This document shows positions 1 through 6,095 of a stretch of DNA of 7,458 nucleotides, piece by piece. The DNA is from Pseudomonadota bacterium (GTDB lineage: Bacteria; Desulfobacterota; Anaeroferrophillalia; Anaeroferrophillales; Anaeroferrophillaceae), in assembly GCA_011042595.1 (NCBI GenBank), contig DQWO01000094.1:1-7458 (forward strand), given 5' to 3'. Under the pieces are notes generated by a model that did not search any database, was not told where the DNA came from, and saw only the letters and a list, made by a program, of their open reading frames with translations. How positions within the stretch are numbered: position 1 is the stretch's first letter; every line of letters begins with the position of its first letter. The position numbers and the translations under genes are program-made.

Positions 1-328
1 CGCGGTCCAGAGGGCCGGAATAAAGGATTTCCGGTGTCAATATACCTCTCTGGGCCATGATTTTAATGCCCCGTTCTTCCCTCTGCCAGTGCCGCACCAT
101 CCCTTTATGGGGAGCAAAAACCTTGGCCACAATTTTCCGATCTCCCCATTGACCAAGATATACCTGCCGTTTTCCGGGAAGATCCCGCAGCAGTTTCAGA
201 CAGTGTATTTCCGCTTCAGAATGAGACCCCAGCGGTAAAAAAAGGGAAAAAGGAGTAAAGGGAGTGTAATTCAACTTGGCATTGTCCCCATTCAGGGGTA
301 CGCCATGGCGACTGGAAACAGCCGCCAT
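1..328 (-). CDS. Kdo/WaaP-like (lipopolysaccharide kinase family) protein kinase-fold protein, N-terminal part only
   Basis: An open frame of 109 codons runs from an ATG at 328 off the left edge with no stop, so about the first third to half of the protein is visible. After some 50 variable residues comes a kinase N-lobe pattern: a strand pair ending in KIVAKVF (Lys69, the likely ATP-binding beta-3 lysine), then HWQREERGIKIM (residues 80-91; Glu84 or Glu85 the likely helix-C glutamate), then GILTPEIL (95-102). The HW-x-RE and L-TP-(E/x)-(I/x)-L pattern resembles the Kdo/WaaP and InaA lipopolysaccharide kinase family, which phosphorylates sugars of the LPS core in the cytoplasm. An in-frame TAA lies two codons upstream (334..332), so 328 is the earliest ATG. 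No good Shine-Dalgarno precedes it, and a TTG at codon 19 is a possible alternative. The catalytic loop lies outside the window, so substrate and activity cannot be judged. A different small-molecule kinase is possible. Confidence 0.7.
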   Translation of the reverse strand, partial: MAAVSSRHGVPLNGDNAKLNYTPFTPFSLFLPLGSHSEAEIHCLKLLRDLPGKRQVYLGQWGDRKIVAKVFAPHKGMVRHWQREERGIKIMAQRGILTPEILYSGPLDR

Positions 329-362
329 GGCTTAGATAATTGCAGGAAAGCAGGAAGTAATA

Positions 363-392
363 ATTATGCTGTACTTTTGAAATAGTTGTCAA
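363..392 (-). promoter_or_regulatory. Sigma-70-type promoter for the kinase-like gene
   Basis: Read on the minus strand, a perfect -35 box TTGACA (392..387) is followed after 18 bases by CATAAT (368..363), five of six matches to the -10 consensus. Transcription would start near 356, leaving a leader of roughly 28 bases before the ATG at 328. It lies in the non-coding gap after ftsZ and points at the kinase-like gene. This suggests the gene can be transcribed separately from the dcw operon. Promoter activity is inferred from the sequence alone. Confidence 0.65.
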
Positions 393-404
393 CTGGTATT
401 TTGC

Positions 405-424
405 CCGAAAACAATTGCTTCCGG
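405..424 (-). other. Small hairpin just after ftsZ, not a canonical terminator
   Basis: The arms 405-412 and 417-424 can form an 8-bp stem (two G-U pairs when read on the minus strand) around an AATT loop, starting 26 bases after the ftsZ stop. No T-run follows on either strand, so it does not meet the usual criteria for an intrinsic terminator. It could protect the 3' end of the dcw transcript or weakly attenuate read-through. It could equally be chance in a 122-base gap. Confidence 0.25.
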
Positions 425-450
425 AGAAATGCTTTCAGCCACCGCGGCCA

Positions 451-1635
451 TCAATCAAGCTGACGGCGCAAAAAAGTCGGAAAGTCATAGTCTTCCAGTT
501 CAAACTCAGCTTCGCTATCGGAAGCACCAACAACTTTTTTAACCGTTCGGATAATTTCCTGATGATCATTATCAGGTCTCCTGGATCGGCTTTGAAAAGC
601 AGGACGGTCAAGATCTCGGCGCCTGGGAATAGGCGCGAATTTTGTTCCGGCCAGGCCAGGTCCTTTAGCCAGCTGTTTAATGGGCTCAAAACCGGTAGCA
701 ATAACCGTTACCCGTATATCATCACCCATAGATTCATCCAGAACCGCGCCAAAAATGATGTTGGCATCCTCATGGGCTTCTTCTTGAATTAATGAAGAAG
801 CCTCATTAACTTCAAAAAGGGTCAGGCTGCTGCCGGCAGAAATGTTAATCAAAATACCTTTAGCTCCCTGGATACTGATATCTTCCAACAATGGTGAAGC
901 AATAGCCCGGTGTGCTGCCTCGATGGCCCGATTTTCACCACTGGCTATTCCCGTCCCCATCAGAGCCAGGCCGGTATTGGTCATGACAGTTTTAACATCC
1001 TGAAAATCCAGGTTTATCAACCCATGGACATTGATCAGGTCAGAAATGCTGCGGACCGCCTGTACCAGTACTTCATCGGCACTCTGGAAAGCCTCCACCA
1101 TTGAGGTGTTTTTCCCAACAATATTCAGCAGCCGCTGATTAGGAATGGTAATCAACGCATCCACATTTTCCCGCAATTCCTCCAAGCCTTCTTCGGCATG
1201 GCGCATCCGTTTACGACCTTCGAAGATGAAGGGCTTCGTTACTACTGCAACGGCGAGAGCACCAAATTCCTTGGCCAACTTAGCCACCACCGGCGCTCCT
1301 CCGGTGCCCGTACCACCGCCCATACCGGCAGTAATAAAAACCATGTCAGATCCATCCAGCAATTCGGAAATTTTTTCCGTATCCTCGATGGTAGCATTGC
1401 GACCGATATCCGGGTTGGCGCCAGCACCCAGTCCCCGGGTTAACCGTGAACCAAGCTGCAGTTTGATCGGTGATGGCGATGCCTCCAGGGCCTGGGCATC
1501 AGTATTGGCAACGACAAAATCAACTCCCTGAACCTGGGAATTAATCATGCTGTTCACTGCATTACTCCCGCCCCCACCAATACCGATAACCTTGATATTG
1601 GCCTGCAATCTCGACCGTTCATCAAATTCAAACAT
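451..1635 (-). CDS. ftsZ: Cell division protein FtsZ
   Basis: FtsZ is the tubulin-like GTPase that polymerises at mid-cell into the Z-ring and recruits the divisome. The 394-residue product has all the hallmarks: the N-terminal [12 protein letters not shown] loop (residues 17-28), NTDAQAL (44-50), the tubulin signature GGGTGTG (106-112), and the T7 synergy loop NLDFQDV with Asp210 and Asp213, which complete the GTPase site of the next subunit. A variable linker of about 60 residues (roughly 317-380) leads to the C-terminal peptide [13 protein letters not shown], the docking site for FtsA and other partners. I chose the ATG at 1635 because a strong Shine-Dalgarno (GGAGG, 1647..1643) sits 7 bases upstream. 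An in-frame ATG at 1680 would add 15 unconserved residues and overlap ftsA. The ftsA stop is 23 bases upstream, so it belongs to the same operon. The gene looks complete and functional. Confidence 0.98.
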   Translation of the reverse strand: MFEFDERSRLQANIKVIGIGGGGSNAVNSMINSQVQGVDFVVANTDAQALEASPSPIKLQLGSRLTRGLGAGANPDIGRNATIEDTEKISELLDGSDMVFITAGMGGGTGTGGAPVVAKLAKEFGALAVAVVTKPFIFEGRKRMRHAEEGLEELRENVDALITIPNQRLLNIVGKNTSMVEAFQSADEVLVQAVRSISDLINVHGLINLDFQDVKTVMTNTGLALMGTGIASGENRAIEAAHRAIASPLLEDISIQGAKGILINISAGSSLTLFEVNEASSLIQEEAHEDANIIFGAVLDESMGDDIRVTVIATGFEPIKQLAKGPGLAGTKFAPIPRRRDLDRPAFQSRSRRPDNDHQEIIRTVKKVVGASDSEAEFELEDYDFPTFLRRQLD

Positions 1636-1640
1636 AACTT

Positions 1641-1648
1641 TCCCTCCC
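1641..1648 (-). promoter_or_regulatory. Strong ribosome binding site that fixes the ftsZ start
   Basis: On the minus strand GGGAGGGA (1648..1641) lies in the short ftsA-ftsZ gap with its GGAGG core 7 bases before the ATG at 1635. It supports that start over the in-frame ATG at 1680. It is among the best Shine-Dalgarno matches in the window, in keeping with the high level at which FtsZ is normally made compared with FtsA and FtsQ. Confidence 0.8.
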
Positions 1649-1658
1649 TGCTTCAGGC

Positions 1659-2888
1659 TTAAAAAAATTCTGCAAACCAACTTTTCATTCGTGAAAATAA
1701 TTTATAAAATAGTTTATTATCATTGCTGTTCAGCTGTCTGGCGGAACCAAACTGCTGCCCCCCGGTTATCAATAATCCAACCCCGGTGGCATAGATGGGA
1801 CTTTTAACAATATCCAATAATCCTCCCACATGCTGAGGAATCCCGGAGCGGGCCTGCATTTCAAAAACGGTTTCTGCCAATTCTTCAACCCCGGGCATCA
1901 ATGATGAACCACCCGTCAATACTACCCCGGATACCACCTGATCATGGAAGCCGGATTTATAAAGTTCTCTTTTTACCAATTCCAGAATTTCTTCCATTCT
2001 GGGCTCAATAATCTCGCCTAGAATCTGTCTTGACAAAACGCGCGGTGGCCGTCCGCCAACACTGGGAACTTCGATGGTATCATTCTGGCCAATTAGAGAA
2101 ATCATGGCACAACCATACTGTTTTTTAATCTTTTCAGCGGCAGTTACCGGCGTCCGCAGGCCAATGGCAATATCACTGGTCAATTGGTTTCCCCCCAGAG
2201 GCAGTGATGCCGTATAACAGATGCTGCCGTTGGCAAACACAGCAATATCGGTAGTGCCACCACCAATATCGATCACCATAACTCCCAGCTCCTGCTCCTC
2301 AGGAGTCAGGACCGCAGCGCTGGAAGCTATCTGCTGCAAAGCGATATCATAAACTTCCAAGCCGGCACGGTTACATGAGCGAACAATATTTTGTGCTGAT
2401 GCAACCGCTGCCGTAACAATATGAACTTTCACCTCCAGCCTGACGCCGGACATGCCTACCGGATCCTTAATGCCATCCTGGTCATCGATAATAAACTCCT
2501 GCGCCATGGTATGAATCACTTCGCGATCCATGGGAATGGCTACCGCTTTGGCCGCTTCCAGAACTTTTTCAACATCTTTGGACGAAACCTCCCGATCTTT
2601 GACCCCGATAATGCCATGGCTGTTGAAACCTTTAATGTGTGCCCCGGCAATACCGGTTACCACCGCTTTAATATCCGTTCCTGACATTAATTCGGCTTCA
2701 TGAACCGCCTTTTTTATCGAATCAACCGTACTGTCGATATTGACTACCACTCCTTTACGCAAACCTTCCGAAGGGTTGGTCCCAATCCCGATAATTTCAA
2801 TTCCTTCCGCGGTTATCTTGCCGACAATGGCGCAGATCTTCGTGGTCCCGACATCCAAACCAACGATAATCTGATCATTTTTAGCCAT
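1659..2888 (-). CDS. ftsA: Cell division protein FtsA (membrane anchor of the Z-ring)
   Basis: FtsA is an actin-family ATPase that binds the FtsZ C-terminal peptide and tethers the ring to the inner membrane. The 409-residue product carries the actin-fold ATP motifs in order: phosphate-1 GLDVGTTK (10-17), phosphate-2 DIGGGTTD (207-214) and the adenosine motif [10 protein letters not shown] (324-333). The FtsA-specific 1C subdomain falls at about 84-163, where MreB and DnaK differ. The last 19 residues (391-409) contain phenylalanines, a tryptophan and lysines spaced as an amphipathic helix, the membrane-targeting sequence. Its length is close to the usual 410-420. The start at 2888 is preceded by AGGGAGAGG (2900..2892), a good ribosome binding site. 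ftsQ ends 27 bases upstream and ftsZ starts 23 bases downstream, the normal ftsQ-ftsA-ftsZ arrangement. No key residue is missing. Confidence 0.97.
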   Translation of the reverse strand: MAKNDQIIVGLDVGTTKICAIVGKITAEGIEIIGIGTNPSEGLRKGVVVNIDSTVDSIKKAVHEAELMSGTDIKAVVTGIAGAHIKGFNSHGIIGVKDREVSSKDVEKVLEAAKAVAIPMDREVIHTMAQEFIIDDQDGIKDPVGMSGVRLEVKVHIVTAAVASAQNIVRSCNRAGLEVYDIALQQIASSAAVLTPEEQELGVMVIDIGGGTTDIAVFANGSICYTASLPLGGNQLTSDIAIGLRTPVTAAEKIKKQYGCAMISLIGQNDTIEVPSVGGRPPRVLSRQILGEIIEPRMEEILELVKRELYKSGFHDQVVSGVVLTGGSSLMPGVEELAETVFEMQARSGIPQHVGGLLDIVKSPIYATGVGLLITGGQQFGSARQLNSNDNKLFYKLFSRMKSWFAEFF

Positions 2889-2915
2889 ATTCCTCTCCCT
2901 TGCACATTATGCCGA

Positions 2916-3767
2916 CTAGTGGCTGGCATCCCCATACCTTATCACTACCGAATATCCGGCACTGCAATCGAAACTGCTCACCCGTTCTGCTTCCTTACCC
3001 AGATAGTTAAGCACTTTCTGCCAATGGTTCAATTTCAGCCGAAACTCTTCCAGACCCAAACGAAGCTGCCAGATATGCCGGCGGGTAAAGACCGTCAGAC
3101 CAAAAGCATTATCCAAATGAATCTCCGCTATTCCTTCCTGTCCATATGCATCATTTTCCTGCCAGCAGGCCAACAACTTTAAACCAAGATCCAGTAAAGC
3201 CCTCCCCTGTTCAGGATTTTTCTGCAGTTGAGCCACCGACAATCCGGTAAAAACCGGCAGGTCAACCTCCTCTCCAGGATCAATCCGCTTGAAAATCTGC
3301 CCGTCAGCATCAACGTAATAAAGTTTTTCCAGGTTAACGATAGCCACAGGCACCCTTTCAGTCACAGAAACCAGCAAGCGATCAGGCCATTGCCGACTGA
3401 GCTGGGCTGTCTTTACATATGGCAGGCTTTCCACTGCAACCTGCTTGTCAACCAGATCCACGTCAAACAGCAACATCCCCGGTTCCAAGTCCAACTGCTG
3501 TACGATTCCTTCCTTGGCAGTGTGATAATTTCCTTGCACAACAACCTCCTTTATGGTTCCTATTCCCTGTTGGATTAACTGCTGCCGGATAAAGATGCTC
3601 ATTAACGGCATGCGAGTCCAGATCAAAACACCAGCTATCACAATCAGCAGTGCAACACCTGTTCGGGCCAGCAAAGCCCCATATGCTCTTTTCTTTTTCT
3701 TCTTTCGCCCTTTTTTCAGTTCCCGGTTTATATTACTCAGTTTATTTTTCGGAGTGACAGCCACCAT
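2916..3767 (-). CDS. ftsQ: Cell division protein FtsQ/DivIB
   Basis: FtsQ is a bitopic inner-membrane protein that connects early cytoplasmic divisome parts with FtsB, FtsL and the septal wall synthases. The 283-residue product has a basic cytoplasmic tail with a dense Lys/Arg patch (residues 18-27), one membrane segment (about 31-52), then a periplasmic POTRA domain (about 71-139) that starts IKEVVVQGN and contains LPYVKTAQLSRQWPDRL and VTERVPVA, characteristic of the family. A beta-rich domain follows to about 280, including the YYVDADGQIF stretch (150-159) common in FtsQ. The positive-inside rule fits an N-in, C-out topology. The ATG at 3767 lies 13 bases after the ddl stop. Its upstream sequence offers only a weak Shine-Dalgarno (CTGGTG), so translation may be modest or depend on ribosomes arriving from ddl. 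FtsQ is fast-evolving; the assignment rests on domain pattern and position between ddl and ftsA, which agree. Confidence 0.95.
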   Translation of the reverse strand: MVAVTPKNKLSNINRELKKGRKKKKKRAYGALLARTGVALLIVIAGVLIWTRMPLMSIFIRQQLIQQGIGTIKEVVVQGNYHTAKEGIVQQLDLEPGMLLFDVDLVDKQVAVESLPYVKTAQLSRQWPDRLLVSVTERVPVAIVNLEKLYYVDADGQIFKRIDPGEEVDLPVFTGLSVAQLQKNPEQGRALLDLGLKLLACWQENDAYGQEGIAEIHLDNAFGLTVFTRRHIWQLRLGLEEFRLKLNHWQKVLNYLGKEAERVSSFDCSAGYSVVIRYGDASH

Positions 3768-3780
3768 ACACCAGCATTAT

Positions 3781-4719
3781 TTATTGAATTTCTAAAGATG
3801 CCCCACAAAGTATCTTTACAATCAGGGAATCAAAATCAATACCGGCAGTCTGGGCTGCCTTGGGCAACAGACTGGTTCCGGTCATCCCCGGAATAGTATT
3901 AAGTTCAATAACAAACGGCTTGTCATCCGGATCAAGGCGAAAATCAACCCGAATGGCGCCAGACCGGCAACCGGTTACCCTACAGCTTTGCACCGCCAAC
4001 TGTTGAATCACTTGCGTCACCTGGTTCGACAGAGGAGCCGGAACCAAGTAATTGGTAGCTCCGGACGTATATTTGGCCTGAAAATCATAAAACCCTGAAG
4101 CCGGCTGAATCTCAATCAGGGGCAACGGTTCACCTTCAAGCACCGCCGCGGTTATTTCCCGTCCAGAGATATATTGTTCCAGCAAAATTTCTGCATCATA
4201 ACCAAATGCTTTTTCCTGGGCAGACTGCAGTTCAGCCTCGGAACTGACAATTGAAATACCCAGGCTCGATCCTTCACTGGCCGGCTTGACCACCAGGGGA
4301 TATCCCAGTTTCTGTTCAGCGGCAGAAATGACTGTTTTATCGACAGCCACCAAATATGATGGAGTTGGTATCGCGGCACTCTCCAAAAAACGTTTGGTTG
4401 CCAGTTTATTCATCGCCACGCTGCTGGCCAGCACTCCAGGACCGGTATAAGGAATCTGCAACAGCTCCAGGAGTCCCTGCATAGTGCCATCTTCCCCATA
4501 ACGTCCGTGCAGAGCCAGGAAAGCCACCTCGATATTTTCAGCCTGCAACTGCCGACAGACGTCTCGCCCCACATCAATCCCGACTACCTGATAATTCTGC
4601 CGTTTCAGGGAATCCAGGATGGCGGCACCTGTCTTTAGGGAAACCTCTCGTTCCGCGGACAGCCCCCCCATCAGCACCCCGATTTTCTTGTTTTTCAGCG
4701 CTTCCCTGGTTAAGCTCAT
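3781..4719 (-). CDS. ddl: D-alanine--D-alanine ligase
   Basis: Ddl is a cytoplasmic ATP-grasp enzyme that joins two D-alanines to give the dipeptide MurF adds to the peptidoglycan precursor. The 312-residue product shows GGLSAEREVSL (18-28; Glu23 contacts the first D-Ala), HGRYGEDGTMQG (71-82), the ATP-grasp lysine in VVKP (Lys145), the loop EGSSLG (149-154), and the metal-binding end RVDF...IELNTIPGMT (257-280; Asp259, Glu272, Asn274). The omega loop YDFQAKY keeps the tyrosine (Tyr217) that marks D-Ala-D-Ala ligases rather than D-Ala-D-Lac or D-Ala-D-Ser (Van-type) enzymes, so a normal vancomycin-sensitive terminus is expected. The ATG at 4719 overlaps the murB stop as ATGA and has GAGGAG (4730..4725) five bases upstream; an in-frame ATG at 4746 would only add nine residues inside murB. 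Whether it is ddlA- or ddlB-like is not decided; the dcw location is typical of ddlB. Confidence 0.97.
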   Translation of the reverse strand: MSLTREALKNKKIGVLMGGLSAEREVSLKTGAAILDSLKRQNYQVVGIDVGRDVCRQLQAENIEVAFLALHGRYGEDGTMQGLLELLQIPYTGPGVLASSVAMNKLATKRFLESAAIPTPSYLVAVDKTVISAAEQKLGYPLVVKPASEGSSLGISIVSSEAELQSAQEKAFGYDAEILLEQYISGREITAAVLEGEPLPLIEIQPASGFYDFQAKYTSGATNYLVPAPLSNQVTQVIQQLAVQSCRVTGCRSGAIRVDFRLDPDDKPFVIELNTIPGMTGTSLLPKAAQTAGIDFDSLIVKILCGASLEIQ

Positions 4720-5702
4720 AACAACTCCTCTTCTCCAACCACCCAAGCAGAAAGGTACTCATCTCCGAGACGAATAATCTCCTCCTCCAATACCAGAGAA
4801 AAAGACTCCCGGACCTGTTCCTTCACCCTGGCAATCAGGGCGAAAACATCAGCCGCGGTTGCTCCCGGTTCAGTCGTAATAAAATTTGCATGTTTTCTGG
4901 ATACTTGAGCTCTGCCGCAGCGCCAGCCGCTACATCCAGCAGCTTCAATTAAACGACCGGCATAATCACCCGGAGGATTTTTGAAGACAGAACCAGCTGA
5001 GGGCACACCATAGGGTTGCTTTTGCCGGCGAATCTGCCGATATTCTGTCATCTGTTTTTCAATCTTCTCCGGACTCACCGGTTTGAGCTGCAATTCAAGG
5101 CCAACCACCAGCTGCCCGAGAGGAATTCCTCCACGGCGATAGCCACTATTCAACTGCTCCCGGGCCCATGATTGCAAGTTTCCCTGACCATCACAGGTTA
5201 TAACCTTCAGCAGCACATCACTGAATTCACGGCCAAAGGCCCCGGCATTCATAACTACCGCCCCGCCGGCAGAACCGGGAATCCCGGTCAAAAATTCCAG
5301 CCCGCCATAACCCCGCTCCTGGCAAAATTGCAGCAGGGATGAAAGCCGTACTCCGCTATCGACATCGACCTTTACCCTGTTGTTGCTGATAGTCGGCTCG
5401 TCTATATCATGTATATGTTCCACCAGACTGATTACCGCTGCTCTCGTAACGCCTGAATCGGCCACCACTACATTGGCACCGCCACCAAGGGGCAGCACCG
5501 GCACCGCCAAATCCCGCAGCCGGTGAAGCAAACGCTGTAAAACACCAACATCCATCGGCACCAGGTAAAGACGGGCGGTTCCCCCAACCCGAATCGTAGT
5601 CCGGTCAGCCAGGGAAACATTTTTCCGCACCTGGCCATTGAACTCCCGATCCAGAATTCTGATAATCTCTTCACTGATCGGTATCTGCCGGTTTGTTAAC
5701 AT
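4716..5702 (-). CDS. murB: UDP-N-acetylenolpyruvoylglucosamine reductase (MurB)
   Basis: MurB is the cytoplasmic FAD enzyme that reduces UDP-GlcNAc-enolpyruvate with NADPH to UDP-MurNAc, the second committed step of wall synthesis. The 328-residue product has the FAD-binding half with TTIRVGGTA (35-43), PLGGGANVVVADSGV (71-85) and GLEFLTGIPGSAGGAVVMNAGAFG (134-157). The C-terminal half carries PSAGSVFKNP (234-243; Ser238 is the likely proton donor), VSRKHANF (267-274) and LEEEI (305-309; Glu308 matches the catalytic glutamate near the end of E. coli MurB). The usual YR-x-S motif reads GYRRGGIP (187-194), with glycine in place of serine. The length and the lack of the extra E. coli loop suggest a type II MurB. 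The start at 5702 shares an A with the TGA of the lipoprotein gene (TGATG); there is no clear Shine-Dalgarno, so it is probably translated by coupling. It overlaps ddl by four bases. Confidence 0.97.
   Translation of the reverse strand: MLTNRQIPISEEIIRILDREFNGQVRKNVSLADRTTIRVGGTARLYLVPMDVGVLQRLLHRLRDLAVPVLPLGGGANVVVADSGVTRAAVISLVEHIHDIDEPTISNNRVKVDVDSGVRLSSLLQFCQERGYGGLEFLTGIPGSAGGAVVMNAGAFGREFSDVLLKVITCDGQGNLQSWAREQLNSGYRRGGIPLGQLVVGLELQLKPVSPEKIEKQMTEYRQIRRQKQPYGVPSAGSVFKNPPGDYAGRLIEAAGCSGWRCGRAQVSRKHANFITTEPGATAADVFALIARVKEQVRESFSLVLEEEIIRLGDEYLSAWVVGEEELL
4725..4730 (-). promoter_or_regulatory. Ribosome binding site deciding the ddl start
   Basis: GAGGAG on the minus strand, inside the last codons of murB, lies five bases before the ATG at 4719. 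It favours this start, with the ATGA overlap to murB, over the in-frame ATG at 4746. Confidence 0.7.
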
Positions 5703-6028
5703 CAGGGAATTATTTTCAACATGCTGGTAACTTTTTTAACCCCGGTCACGGTCCGGACCGCATCGATAATCCGAGCTTCCTCATTTTCATTATGAGCCCT
5801 ACCGGACAAAATCACTTCTCCCTGCATCACATCAACATCAATCCCCAGTGAACGGACTCCCGGCATACTCATCAGTTTAACGTTAACAGCTGTGTTAATG
5901 CTGGTATCATCCAACACTTCGCCGGCCGTCCGGCCCCCAGGCGTGGCACAGGACACCAGCTGCATCACCAGCAACAGGGAAACCAAAATCAAACCTCCAC
6001 TTGCCATCACTGAAATTTTCCTCTTCAT
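5702..6028 (-). CDS. BON-domain lipoprotein, inserted between murC and murB
   Basis: The 108-residue product begins MKRK, has a hydrophobic signal segment (about 7-25) and the lipobox LVSC with Cys27 as the lipidated residue. The residue after Cys27 is alanine, which in E. coli-type Lol sorting would send it to the outer membrane. The mature part (about 38-108) is a single BON domain: D-(T)-S-IN-AV, a central GIDVDVMQGEVILSG, then the end GVKKVTSMLKI. BON domains occur in OsmY and DolP (YraP), which act in the periplasm and bind membranes or keep the envelope intact; the role here is unknown. The ATG at 6028 follows a strong ribosome binding site, AAGGAGG (6040..6034). A TTG at 6082 would put charged residues ahead of the signal and is unlikely. 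The stop overlaps murB as TGATG, so the two genes are probably translated together. The gene is not a usual member of the dcw cluster. Confidence 0.9.
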   Translation of the reverse strand: MKRKISVMASGGLILVSLLLVMQLVSCATPGGRTAGEVLDDTSINTAVNVKLMSMPGVRSLGIDVDVMQGEVILSGRAHNENEEARIIDAVRTVTGVKKVTSMLKIIP

Positions 6029-6033
6029 TTTTT

Positions 6034-6040
6034 CCTCCTT
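6034..6040 (-). promoter_or_regulatory. Strong ribosome binding site for the lipoprotein gene
   Basis: AAGGAGG on the minus strand, five bases before the ATG at 6028, is a full match to the anti-Shine-Dalgarno. It fixes the start so that the signal peptide begins with MKRK and the lipobox cysteine is residue 27. Since murB has no clear site of its own, this one may serve both genes. Confidence 0.85.
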
Positions 6041-6095
6041 AACATGCCCAAAAAGAAAGTTTCTTTCATTGCGAAAATACAACCAAAAAAACTTT

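Noticed and set aside
415..1531. Several plus-strand open frames opposite ftsZ (415-792, 910-1104, 1145-1531).
   Set aside because: They are antisense to a fully conserved ftsZ, have no family resemblance and no supporting ribosome binding site that I can see.
1636..1680. An upstream ATG at 1680 giving a longer FtsZ.
   Set aside because: The added 15 residues are not FtsZ-like and overlap the end of ftsA, while the ATG at 1635 has a strong, well-spaced ribosome binding site.
3690..3718. The A-rich Lys/Arg tract in ftsQ as a programmed frameshift site.
   Set aside because: The run of six As is not in the phase needed for a -1 slippery heptamer, and the zero frame continues through a complete FtsQ. 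The tract is simply the basic cytoplasmic tail.
6055..6067. A hairpin plus five Ts between murC and the lipoprotein gene, as an intrinsic terminator.
   Set aside because: The stem is only 5 bp and mostly A-T with a 3-base loop. Termination here would cut off essential downstream genes.
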